Assembly (NCBI GenBank): GCA_015680685.1
Contig: MNCI01010725.1
Location: 107,887 to 138,014 of the forward strand
Source of the DNA: Gnetum montanum
Lineage: Eukaryota; Streptophyta; Gnetopsida; Gnetales; Gnetaceae
Direction: 5' to 3'
Length of the DNA: 30,128 nucleotides
This document shows positions 20,361-30,128 of this stretch, piece after piece; the first letter of the stretch is position 1; each line of letters starts with the position of its first letter. A program made the position numbers and the translations under genes. Below the pieces are notes generated by a model. The model was given only the letters and a program-made list of their open reading frames with translations, searched no databases and was not told where the DNA came from.

Positions 20361-20939
20361 GTTCCCAAAACCAGTAATATAACAAGACTACAATTATGGT
20401 TCTCAATATTCTTCATGAAATGAATAATGGAGGAGTTGATTCATGTAAATAGGTGATGTTAAGCAATTTGAATTCATACAATACTTGCTATCATAGACTT
20501 AGTAACATTATAAATACTACTCAATAATAAAATAGGAATAATAATTATACTTCTCCCTACAAAAGAGTTTTTGGTCAAAATAATAAAAATAACCAAATGG
20601 GGCCATCTTATGTAAATATTCAATAACAATCAAATCCACCTTCTATACTTGGAAGAAACTCACCTCAACATGACATCAAAGATGAACATAAATCTGATAA
20701 CTTAATTGAAAATTTAAAAAGAGTTAAAGCTAACATTTCAATGTATGATATTTTATATTTTAACTAAATGAAAGATGTGATTCAATAGATGGTTAATACA
20801 CTTGAAACTAACAAAGAAAAATATCCAATAACTTAAAATCAAATTCATTTTATGGAGAGTTCTAATGCTTTATCGATATAAAATTTAAGTAATTTCATGT
20901 TAACCAAGAAAGATCAATCTTCTTTTCTAACAACCTTGA

Positions 20940-21130
20940 TTATTTTAGGTGAAAATATTCATAAATTTTTGATGAATTCTAGTGCAACTATTAGTATCAT
21001 GCCATTATAATTCTATAAAATATTAGAAGCCTAAATGCTCCTCCAAACAAGAAATGTCTTTCAACTTATGGATCTAATGTACCCATGGTAAGTCCAACTA
21101 AAGGAGTAAAGGTGAAACTTAAATAATACC
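20940..21130 (+). pseudogene. Protease remnant of the eroded Ty3 element
   Basis: The frame at 20968-21010 reads LMNSSATISIMPL then a stop. This aligns with the D-S/T-G-A active-site loop followed by the usual (V/I)SIMP. The catalytic Asp is Asn and the Gly is Ser, both one G-to-A step from a normal codon. Inactive. Confidence 0.7.
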
Positions 21131-22481
21131 ATAGTTTAACTTGCTATACTAATAGTTTACTAGTAGATATACAACCAACCTATGGTGTTCTCTTATCTAA
21201 AACCTTTGAAGCCTAGCTTTGGAGCTTCTTTAAGTTAAATTTTTTAGAATAATTTATTCTTATAAAAGAAATAATTAAATATGCTATAATACCTAGAAAA
21301 CCTTTTTATAAACATGTGGTTACAACTTTTATTCAATAAAATGAATCATTAGAAAACAAAATAATTTCTTTTTTATTGAAGTTATTGAAGTTGGTCTTGG
21401 CGAGTATGTTATAAATGATAATGTGAGTGAAATTTCAAAAATTAATCCTTTTACTCATACATATTCCACATAGTATTACTAAATTTTTAGAGAGTTTAAA
21501 GGAAATTATGGAGATACCTTATGTTATCATCAACATGATGAGAAGACTTTACTTTTCGATGATCCATCACTATTAGAAAAAGACAAAAATATAAATGAAA
21601 TTATGACCATTAAAGTATTAAAAGATGAGTTAATAATTAATGATGACCATTACTACATTGATAAAAGAAAAAATTTCTTCAATTATACTAAATTAAATAC
21701 TCAGATATTAAGAGTTGATGAAGCCTCTTCTAAGAAGGGATGCAAAGAAAGAATCATGCTTATATTGCTAGTAAAGCTCTTATCCTTAAATGCATTAATT
21801 TCACATAACCTATGACCAACAACATAGTGGAGTATGAAATGCTTATACATGGCATTAAACTAGCTTAATATTATAACTTACCTAAACTAAAAATATATAG
21901 TGGGTCTCAAGTTATTATAAATAAAACCAATGGAATTTTTAAGATAAATATTCAACCATGAAAGTGTACAAAGCATACATACATAAACTATTTAAGGAAT
22001 TTGATCAAATATCCATTAAACATTTCTAGAGAAGAAAATTATATCTTCAATGCATTAGATAAAATGGCAACTACTTTAGATGATATCTAATTTTAATATA
22101 ATGCTTGGAATTCTAAAATTGTTATGGAAAATGTTAAGTCTTATTATATTTCAGATAATATCTTTTCTTTTCAAGTTTTTGACAATGATAAACATAGTTA
22201 TCAATTTTTATTTTCTAAAGATGAATTTAGTGATCAATGTTTTAAAATTTTTCAAATTAATAAAAATGATGTTTTAAAAGATATCATATTTTAAAATAAA
22301 ATCTCTCCTAAAGTAGTAACTAGAGAGGCTTTATTTGATGACTTAAATACCAAAACCAAAGAAATGTCCAAAAACACTAATTAACAAACTCTCTCTAAAA
22401 TAAAACTTGATTGATTTATTTCATGAATTTAATGATGTTTTAGCTTAGATTTATGAGGATCTTAAAAATTTTAATCCTGTC

Positions 22482-23240
22482 ATGATGACACATAGGATAC
22501 CTCTTAAGCTTGAAACAAAACCATTTAGACAAAAACTTAGACTAGTAAACCCTAAAGTTGAAACTTTGATGAAGGCGAAAATTGATAAACTTTTAGAATC
22601 ACAAATTATTTATTCTATAAGAAATTCTAGTTGGAAATCAAATTTAGTACCACTTGGGAAATAAACAAGTGAATTAATATTATGCATTGATTTTCATAAT
22701 CTTAATACCTATTGTATTAAGAATAATTATTCTCTTCCTCTAATGAAGAAACTATTGTAAATCATGAATGGTATACACATGTACTTTTTTAAAGATGGAT
22801 ATTTAGGATATCATCAAATATTGGTAAGTAAAAGGAACCAATTTAAAAATGCCTTTACAACAAAAAGGGGAACATTTTAAGTAATCAAGATACCCTTGGC
22901 CTTATAAATGTTGCTTCTACAAATCAAAGAGCTATGAATAAAACTTTCGAATGGTTGATAAAGAAATGCATTATTATTTATTTTGACGATTTAACTATTT
23001 TTTCAAAAAATCATGGTACTCGCCTTAGAGACCTTAGTAATATTTTCATAAGATGTAGACAGTTTGATGTCACTTTGAATGCTAAGAAATCTATTTTTGG
23101 TGTTCAAAGTGATAAATTTCTTGGTCATATAGTGACGAAAGAAGGAATCATGATTAATCTTGAATGAGTAAATACTATTTTAGACGTACCTTATCCTTTG
23201 TCTAGACCTAATTTAATGGTATTCTTTGAGAAAACTAATT
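22482..23240 (+). pseudogene. Reverse transcriptase remnant of the eroded Ty3 element
   Basis: The frame opens HRIPLKLETKPFRQKLR, then SSWKSNLVPLGK and a stop; downstream ILCIDFHNLNT, NYSLPL and DGYLGYHQI follow in order. The polymerase motif YFDDLTIFSK is at 22979-23008 and keeps both Asp codons (22985-22990). CRQFDVTLNAKKSIFGVQ, KFLGHIVTKEGI and TNFVR-FIP complete the domain. Family role: copying element RNA into DNA. At least six in-frame stops and a gap before the YFDD block abolish function. Confidence 0.88.
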
Positions 23241-23489
23241 TTGTTAGATAATTTATCCCTGTTTATGTTGAATTAGTTAGACCTCTAAATGACATGCCCA
23301 AGAAAGATAGTAGTGTGCTTTCAATAGAAGAAAAGAAGGCATGCTTTTCTTGCCATTAAAGAAGTAATTATAGATGTCCTTATCTCTGCTTCTCCATAGT
23401 ACAAAAATGATTTCCTTTTATACACTTTATCTAGTAATGTAATTGTAGTTGCTATCTTAACAAAGGATATTATTAATTAAGGTGAAATA

Positions 23490-23850
23490 CCTATATCTTT
23501 CATGTTTGCACCTTTGAAAAATGTAGAATTGAAATATTCACTCATAGAAAAACAATTGTACATTATCATTAAAGCTTCAAAAAAATTTTGCTACTATTTG
23601 CTAAATGATAAATTTTTTATTATTGTTCTTAATTCATCTAATATTGCATTAGCTAAATTACAATATGTTAATGTAAAATGTGCTAAATGGATCATGAAAT
23701 TGCAAGAAAATAATATTCAATGAAAAGTAGAAAAATTATTTAGAGAAATTGGTCTTGCCAAGCTAATAGCTAAAGCCTCAACTTTAGAAAAACATGAGGC
23801 ACCTAAATATCAGAAGTCTATAATGCTTCACATACTAGCTCTTGATGAAG
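23490..23850 (+). pseudogene. RNase H remnant of the eroded Ty3 element
   Basis: The open piece 23502-23723 reads MFAPLKNVELKYSLIEKQL, matching the ELKY..EKQ motif of the Ty3 RNase H and connection region, then KWIMKLQENNIQ and a stop. The next piece, GLAKLIAKASTLE, corresponds to the conserved GLAKL-A segment that links to integrase. Inactive. Confidence 0.75.
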
Positions 23851-24009
23851 AAGATGATGTTCCATTTGCTCCTAACTAGTTACATGGTTCTTGGTATAGA
23901 GATATTAAGTTTTATTTAATTTTTCATCATTGTCCTCTAGATCTTCCTAGATATAAAAGGAAGCTATTATTATTTAAATTTTCTATGTTACCTTATTCAG
24001 GAAAAATCT

Positions 24010-25115
24010 CCAAGTATATCTAAAATGTTTAGACCAAAAACAAGCTAATGATCTTTTAAAGAAACTACATGAAGAAGGACATAGAGGGTATTTCTCATTA
24101 GTACATAAAATTATTAGAGTAGGTTACTATTGGCCTACTATGATTAATGATGTTTACAACTTGGTTAAAACTTGTATCCAATGTCAAATGTTTAAAGGTA
24201 GAGATTTAAAAAATTTTAGCTTCTTTATATTCTAAAGTCAAAACTAGACCCTTTTCATAATCGACTTTAGACTTTATAGGAGTAATTAATCCATTATCAA
24301 ATCAATATAAGTTTATCCTGGGAGTTATTGATTGTGGCACACATTGGTTAGAAGTCAAGGCTACTAAAACAGTGACATATCATGAAGTTATATGATTTTT
24401 AGGAAATGATATAATTTCTAGATACAAATATCCTTATGCTTTAGTAGTTCAAAATGGACCTACTTTCATTTCTATAGAATTTACCAATTATGCTAGAGAA
24501 TATAATATTATTATCAAAGTTGTTACTAAGTACTATTCCCAAGGTAATGATTTAGCAAAGTCATCTAATAAAATTACATTAGATAGAATCAAGAAGATGA
24601 TAACTCAAAATTCTCGTAAATGGAAAGAACAATTAAAATGGGCAATATGAACTAATTGAATTCATTATAAGGAGTTAATTAGAACTACACCATATGATTT
24701 ATTGTATGGCCAAGAAATAATTTTACCAATAAATCTACAAATTTCAACATATTAATTCTACTTGGATTAGTTGCCAACTAATGACCATTTAATTTCACAC
24801 ACATATGATATTTGAAATTTAAAACTTAAAGCATTGAAGAAGTTGAAAACCTATTCAATCACCAACAAGTTATCAAAAGATAATTTGATAAGAAATATGG
24901 AAATAAATTTTTCATGGAAGGTAATCTAGTTCTTAAGAGTGATAGAACATTTGGTCAAATAGGTCTGCAAAATAAGTTTTATTTTATGTGATCAGGCCCA
25001 TATCAAGTCACTAATATTATTAGTCCTAATGTTTACAAAGTTACAAGTTTGTAACGAAACAAACTTTATTAGAATTTTAATGCATTTCATTTAAGGCATG
25101 TCTATTTTAGTGCCT
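24010..25115 (+). pseudogene. Integrase and pol C-terminal remnant of the eroded Ty3 element
   Basis: A zinc-binding HHCC domain is intact: HEEGH at 24068-24082, then GYYWPTM and CIQC near 24172. The catalytic core keeps the first Asp (LDFIGV, 24270). The second is Gln (VVQNGPTF, codon 24450), and the Glu of the third motif is Lys (NDLAKSSNK, codon 24558). ELIRTTPYDLLYGQE follows, then a GPYQVTNIISPNVYKV segment and HLRHVYFS near 25085-25110, which is the usual pol end of this group. Stops and lost catalytic residues make it inactive. Confidence 0.85.
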
Positions 25116-25508
25116 CTCATGGACACCTAGTAGATCCTTATTTGTGTATTCTCTTCTCATTCCTCATGCATTTCATATGTAAATAGTTTCATTTGCATTA
25201 TTTTATTTGCATCTTCATAGCCATTTCGATGCATGTTTAGCTTATCATGGTTTTTTCACTTTTCATCATGATTTAATCTTTTCATATGTCTTAACATGAT
25301 TTTAATAATCATTATGGTCATATGAGTAACTAGGCTTTGGGTCATAATACCATCCTTTGAAGATGAAAAATGTATAATATTATGTCATATCTTATTCTTG
25401 TTATATCATATTATTCCTTATTATTGTATAAAATTTCCTTTATATGATTTATCTAAATAATTCTATGATTCGTCTTTATCTAATTTGAAAGATAATGATT
25501 CTATTAGT
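25116..25508. other. 3' non-coding start of the eroded element
   Basis: AT-rich; short catgcattt / tttgcat motifs recur. No coding frame. Confidence 0.5.
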
Positions 25509-25956
25509 CATGTTGGAATATAGATAAGGGATTTATGCTAACTTATCATGTTGTTATTATGGTCATGTGAATGTAGGACATGTGAAGTTTGAAGAATGGT
25601 TAGCCATGATTACTAGGTGACCTTAGAAAAATCCATTTCTCATTCATAAGCCCTAGCTCTCAAGTGTAATGATCCATGGTTGTCTCATGAGCAACAAGAT
25701 GGAGTTCCTCTCCATTTTAGAGTTCTTAGCCATGTTGGAATATAGATAAGGGATTTATGCTAACTTATCATGTTCTTATTATGGTTATGTGAATGTAGGA
25801 CATGTAAGGTTTGAAGAATGGTTAGCCATGATTACTAGGTGACCTTAGAAAAATCCATTTCTCATTCATAAGCCCTAGCTCTCAAGTGTAATGGTCCATG
25901 GTTGTCTCATGAGCAACAAGATGAAGTGAGTTCCTCTCCATTTGAGAGTTCTTAGC
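25509..25956 (+). repeat. Tandem duplication of 222 bp, very similar copies
   Basis: Copy 1 (25509-25730) and copy 2 (25731-25956) run from catgttggaatatag to gagttcttagc. By eye there are about seven substitutions and a 4-bp insertion in copy 2. That is much less divergence than the coding part of the same element shows from any working copy. Located between pol and the polypurine tract. Confidence 0.95.
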
Positions 25957-26858
25957 CACCCATGTGACCTACTATGATGCCATCTAGTTTAGAATGAAAG
26001 GCATAAGGGTTAAATTACATAATAGGTAAAGCTTTTGAAAGGACCTTATTCATTGGTAGTGCAACTAATTGGCTAGGTTCCTATTAGAGTTTCTACCTTA
26101 AGAATGAAGTACACCATAAGCTAAGTCTCCTTAAAAAAATAACAAAGCAAAGCAAAAAAAGGACTATGTTTATTGGCATCAAAATAAGCTCTTAATTGCG
26201 ATGGGGTGCAACAACAATCATTATCTAATCATTTGCATCCCCTTCTTAATATTGAAAAATAAAAAAAATAAAAAATAAAAAAGAAAAAAAGAAAACAAAG
26301 GAAAAAAAGGATTTCCAATTCCCATACCTTTTTTCTTTTGCTTTTGGATCAAAATAATAATAATAATAATAAAATTCCTATATCTTTCTCATTTCCAATT
26401 TTTTTTTTTTAAAAAGAAAAATATAAAATTTATGGCTAGCCATGATCTAAAAGAAGCATGTTCTCCTCATTAAGTTTAGTATAAGTCCCATTCTTAAAGA
26501 TATCATCTATACTAATGACTTTTATCTTAAAAGATATAATGATGCCTCAAACATGAGGCAAACTAACAACTCCTTGCTTACCAAGACAATGAGCTAAACA
26601 CTTAAACAACTTATCATTGGCAGTATATATTAAATCTTGATTATACTACGTGGTGTGAATAGTGACCCATTTCTAGGTATCCTTTTGTTTATTTGATTAT
26701 TTTAATCATTGTTCAATATTGTGGTCCGCTTTATAATTTTGCAAATTTCTTAGACCTTTCATGTTTTATGATCATAAAGGTTTCGTATATTTTGCATATT
26801 TTTGTATCATTAAACTTCTATTAGTTTAGTGACTTTGCACTTGCATGCAACTCAAAGT
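25957..26858. other. 3' non-coding region with A-rich low-complexity runs
   Basis: Poly-A-like runs at 26256-26310, an ATA trinucleotide run at 26351-26372 and a T/A run at 26398-26427. No gene. Confidence 0.65.
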
Positions 26859-26870
26859 TGTGGGGCTAAA
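26859..26870 (+). other. Polypurine-like tract before the 3' LTR start
   Basis: The bases ttgtggggctaaa directly precede TGTTGATAGC at 26871. G-rich tract plus TGTTG is the usual junction of a Ty3 internal region with its 3' LTR. Confidence 0.6.
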
Positions 26871-28436
26871 TGTTGATAGCAATATTAGCACATTAGCATG
26901 AGGCCACTGAATCAAGTTAAGAAACTAGAGACCATTCCCTGACAAGACATATTGAATTAGTGATTCTACTAGGAGATGATGACTTTTAAAACCTTGACTT
27001 TGACATAGGTAAAATTGTTGTTGCTAGACTTGGTCTTAGTTTGGTTTTGTAATGTCCTCATACTAGCATTGGTCTTGCAAGTTGCATACACTTGTAGGCT
27101 ATTCAATTGCATCTAGAAAAATCAACTGGATCTACTATCTCTTAGATCTTACTTGACTTCATTCGTAAGAGAGGAATAACTCAAATTAGGTTATAAGAAG
27201 TAGAGTAAAAATTCAAACATTTCGCAGAAAATAAAACATCAAAGCTTATTTTCGTTATTTTAAAAAATCTTTTGATTAAACAGCATAGGACAATTTTTAA
27301 AGGATTTACGGGTCAGAAATTTGATAATTCTCGGAGCTCCAAGTTATATGCTATCAAGTGAAAATATATTGTGTTTACTTGGCGCAAAATTAACATCTTT
27401 TCTGCATCACATTTTTTAAAGTCATGTAATCTCAATAGAGAGATTGCATGATTCATTTGCCATCATATAAGGTTGCTTTCCTGTGGCTGTTATTGTGGAA
27501 GACATCAGTGCTTTTGATTCCAAGTTGGCATACATGCAAGCTGAGAGCCCCTTCACCTCCATCATATTGTATAACTTAAAAGAAGAATAATAATAATAAT
27601 AAAAAAAAACAGAAAAGGACAGTGCATTAGCAGTCATAAAAGAAGCTCTTGATTACTACCCATACTATGACAAGAGTAAGAATGTCATATTTAAATCATC
27701 TAGAAGATTCTGGGGCTTCAACCTTTTAGATTTAAAACATTATTAGTGGCAAGAGGATATTCCTATTCATTAAGAGCCTCAAGTCGGATTCTGAGTAGGA
27801 CTCACTTTGAAATTTGATAGCCATATTTGTCATGCTCCTAATTTTATGAGGTTGGATTGTTGCAAGTTGCAAAAGATCAAATCATACATGCACATGCTAC
27901 TAGCATCTTGTCTTTAAAAATCTAGAACTTCACGAGAATAAAACAATAGCATTGGTAGAACTGCATAGAACAGGAAAGATCCACTCTAATTGTTCAAGTT
28001 ATTTTATTTTTTAAAAAATTTCCTATAAACATCCAATTGTACAACTTCTGATTTTTTAGAATTTACGCAGAAACATCCAAGGTATGAAGATGAAGTATGA
28101 TATATTTCCCAGCTGCGAAACGTGAACTAAATGCTGAGTAACCATGATATTTTAACAAATTGAGAGAATCAAATCCTAATATCTAACCTAGAATAAAATC
28201 TAATTTTGTTAGATCATAGCTTTATTAAAATCAAAATTAGAACATTAAATTTTATTATGTTGTTGACCAAAAAAGAGAGAGAAATTCTTATAGAACATAC
28301 TATTTATGGGGATCTTGAAATTAGCAACCCCTATCTTTTAGCTATCTTATCCAATGCATAAGGAATGAAAGTAGTAGCAAGATCTGCATGCATGAGTAGG
28401 GACTAGGGTGGCACCTTAGAAGCAACTGTAACCTTT
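26871..28436 (+). mobile_element. Presumed 3' LTR of the eroded element, end not resolved
   Basis: It begins TGTTGATAGCAATATT after the polypurine-like tract. I could not find its 3' end or a matching 5' LTR, so the boundary with the next element is arbitrary. An ATA run lies at 27585-27600. No coding frame with a recognisable motif occurs in this stretch. Confidence 0.4.
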
Positions 28437-28452
28437 TGTGGGGAAATGGGAC

Positions 28453-28577
28453 AGTTTGTAATGGTTCAATGAATGTGACTATTATGGAAAAACCAATGGT
28501 TTGTAATGGTTCCATAAAAGTGACTATTACAGGAAAATAAATGGTTTGTAATGGTTACCATAAGAGTGGTATCATAT
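28453..28577 (+). repeat. Three 45-bp direct repeats in LTR U3
   Basis: Units start at 28453, 28498 and 28543 with g-gtttgtaatggtt, followed by cata-a-agtg-ctatta and an A-rich end; the third is partial. Exact 45-bp period. They lie upstream of the TATA box, where retrotransposon enhancers often are. Confidence 0.92.
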
Positions 28578-28621
28578 TTACTATTTAAATTGAAAGTTTG
28601 ATGATAAACATTTTTCTAGCC

Positions 28622-28629
28622 TATAAAAT
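28622..28629 (+). promoter_or_regulatory. TATA box of the copia-like LTR
   Basis: TATAAAAT, 45 bp after the repeat array and 15 bp before the aataaa signal at 28644-28649. Confidence 0.55.
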
Positions 28630-28828
28630 GTTCTTAATGAAAGAATAAAGACACTAGAAGAAATCATGGCAGTGTTATAGTTTTGGTCCCTATCACAAAC
28701 ACTTAGAGTCTACATACACCATCTTTGTTAAGCATCGGTGTGATAGAAGAATCAAAACATTCATCGCAATGAGTTTATGCAAAGGTATCACTGGCTTGAG
28801 GTCAGTTTTGATTTATTTCTATATCTTT

Positions 28829-29249
28829 TTTTTTTTTTTGAAAAAGGTGGAGCGAATTTAAATTTCAAAAAAAAAAGAAGCTATACATGGGTATAGCGCG
28901 GGCAAGGGCCGCTGGTCCCACTCCTGTCAAGAAATTCCCCGCCAAGGACACCCGGCTATCAAAAGGCCACCCACCCCCCAAGAACCAGAGACCGAACCGT
29001 CTCAAAGAAAACCCCTCCTAGGGTGCCCTATCTACCCACGTCGGCAACCGGCCGGGAGACGCGGACAGGCCTTATTTGTTGCCAGTACTGGGCTGTCCCG
29101 GCCCTTCTGCCCTGCGACGTCTGTATTTGTCAATGATCTGGGCTATGCCGGTCTTGCGATTGTTGGGGGCACTCTCAACCTAAGCCTGCATTGGGAGGTT
29201 CGGGATTTGTTCCCCGAGAAAGTCAGTGATGCCAGCATTACGTTCCTGC
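28829..29249 (-). mobile_element. LINE-like retroposon fragment with poly(A) tail, reverse orientation
   Basis: A GC-rich insert of about 420 bp lies in AT-rich DNA. A T run at its left end is the poly(A) tail on the minus strand. It is flanked by a perfect 19-bp target-site duplication GATTTATTTCTATATCTTT (28810-28828 and 29250-29268). A 7-bp stem with 4-nt loop (gctatac-atgg-gtatagc, 28880-28897) lies next to the tail. I see no tRNA-type A box at the 5' end, so a 5'-truncated LINE is more likely than a tRNA-derived SINE. No reverse transcriptase remains. Confidence 0.85.
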
Positions 29250-29336
29250 GATTTATTTCTATATCTTTGATTCCTTGTGCAATTCAGTTATTGTCCCATT
29301 TGGCCAATGTTTTCTACACAATGTTTTTCCAACATT

Positions 29337-29348
29337 TGGTATCAAAGC
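29337..29348 (+). other. Primer-binding site (initiator tRNA-Met)
   Basis: TGGTATCAAAGC matches 11 of 12 positions of TGGTATCAGAGC and is followed by CATG. It lies two bases after the LTR end CCAACA, the standard arrangement in plant copia elements. Confidence 0.88.
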
Positions 29349-30128
29349 CATGTTTGATCTCTGTCTTGATGCTTAACCGTATTTGTTTTGTTGCTCTTAT
29401 AATGGTGTCAAACTAGGGCGAATTTTACATCTATTAATGATGTGAAACTAGGAAAAATTTGAGTCAATTTGGTTATTGACTAAAAAATGTTTATTGTGGA
29501 ATTATGTATGGTGCTTGATTTTGAATTAGCCATATGCAATAGAATTAATAAATGTTTTAAAAAAGATACATTGCTTATGGAGTGGTGCCTTGCTTAGAGT
29601 TTATAGTATTTTGGATAGTTGGGCATTTTTATATTCTCCAGTTTTTTTCACTTTGAAAATATTACAAAAATGTTTATGGGATGGAGAATCCAAACAAGAG
29701 GGAGTGGTCGATGAGGTGCTTTGACCTCTATCCTTAGAAGATAGGCTAAGAAAGGTCCTTGGGCCACATGGTAGAAAGTGTTCCACTTGCAAGGGTGGAC
29801 CCCATGCTTGAAACAATAGTTGATAAGGCTAAGACATGTGTGAAGCAACCTCTATGTTTCCTACATGGGCTCTCTATGACTAACATTCTCAGTATAGCTC
29901 ATACATTATTGTCTATATTTTCTGATAGGATAGCTCCATCACATTACCTTTATATTGATAGTCACATTTGTGTTTTGGTATGAAAATAAAGTTTCCTATT
30001 ATTAATATTTCTGAAATACCTAATGTTTATTGCCATATTTTTTTAAGAAATGTTAGAATTTGGTAATTTTTAAAAAAGTAATTAATTTTATGCATATTTT
30101 TTTGTATATATCTATAAAGTGACATATT
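29349..30128 (+). other. Start of the copia-like internal region, no gag frame recognised
   Basis: No Gag, integrase or other motif is readable up to the window edge. The ORFs here (29207-29416 partly inside the LINE-like insert, 29759-29983, 29601-29848 on minus) look like chance frames. The element is eroded or is a different short family. Confidence 0.5.

Larger units (their letters stand above)
18093..26870 (+). mobile_element. Heavily eroded Ty3-type LTR retrotransposon (non-chromovirus type)
   Basis: In order on the plus strand: primer-binding site (18093), leader with a 268-bp duplication, gag (19334 to about 20360), protease (about 20940-21130), reverse transcriptase (22482-23240), RNase H (23490-23850), integrase and pol end (24010-25115), a 1.75-kb 3' non-coding region with a 222-bp duplication, and a G-rich tract with an LTR start TGTTGATAGC at 26871. 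All coding parts are broken by stops and frameshifts. No chromodomain is visible after integrase. The order protease-RT-RNase H-integrase fixes the superfamily as Ty3. Confidence 0.85.
28437..29334 (+). mobile_element. Copia-like 5' LTR, interrupted by a LINE-like insertion
   Basis: The right end is clear: CCAACA (29329-29334), two T, then a primer-binding site at 29337. The left end is proposed at TGTGGGG (28437). Inside are three 45-bp repeats, a TATA box (28622-28629) and a poly(A) signal aataaa (28644-28649). Without the 28829-29249 insertion and one target-site copy, the LTR is about 458 bp, a normal copia size. The left border is the uncertain part. Confidence 0.65.

Noticed and set aside
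28829-29249. tRNA-derived SINE
   Set aside because: No A box near the 5' end on the minus strand; a ggttcggtctc stretch resembles a B box but lies too far inside. A truncated LINE fits better.

Overview
The window looks like intergenic DNA from a large, repeat-rich seed-plant nuclear genome. The signs are long AT-rich stretches, several generations of decayed LTR retrotransposons, a spliced gene for a plant-specific B3 transcription factor, and almost no other coding sequence. The amount of very old, eroded retroelement DNA is compatible with a gymnosperm, but nothing I can read proves this. I found no tRNA, rRNA, CRISPR or prokaryote-like feature.

Layout. 1-3293: the 3' part of a Ty3-type LTR retrotransposon. 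A retropepsin-like reading frame runs in from the left edge, followed by about 2 kb of non-coding DNA, a polypurine tract and a 3' LTR that stops at a single N (3294). 3295-5089: AT-rich, no gene, with a 143-bp tandem duplication. 5095-5967: a complete solo LTR of a related family, with a perfect 5-bp target-site duplication (ATAGG). 5973-7400: AT-rich, no gene. 7990-9381 (minus): a three-exon gene encoding a B3-domain protein. 9401-10548: local duplications, including a decayed second copy of the gene's first exon. 10740-15660: a G+T-skewed stretch with degenerate tandem repeats and no recognisable gene. 15660-17000: mixed composition, one unidentified short ORF.

18.09-26.87 kb holds a second, heavily eroded Ty3-type element in plus orientation. 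In order, I see a mutated initiator-Met-type primer-binding site, gag remnants, protease, reverse transcriptase, RNase H, integrase, a 3' non-coding region with a 222-bp tandem duplication, and a polypurine tract with an LTR start. Many of its defects are changes expected from long-term deamination of methylated cytosines. From about 28.44 kb a copia-like LTR with three 45-bp repeats runs to a clear primer-binding site. This LTR is interrupted by a GC-rich, reverse-oriented, poly(A)-tailed LINE-like fragment with 19-bp target-site duplications.

The only likely functional host gene is the B3 gene; the rest is transposon strata. The most interesting signals are two related LTRs with a shared core promoter but entirely different palindrome arrays upstream, a protease-only element, and the repeated local duplication around the B3 gene's first exon.
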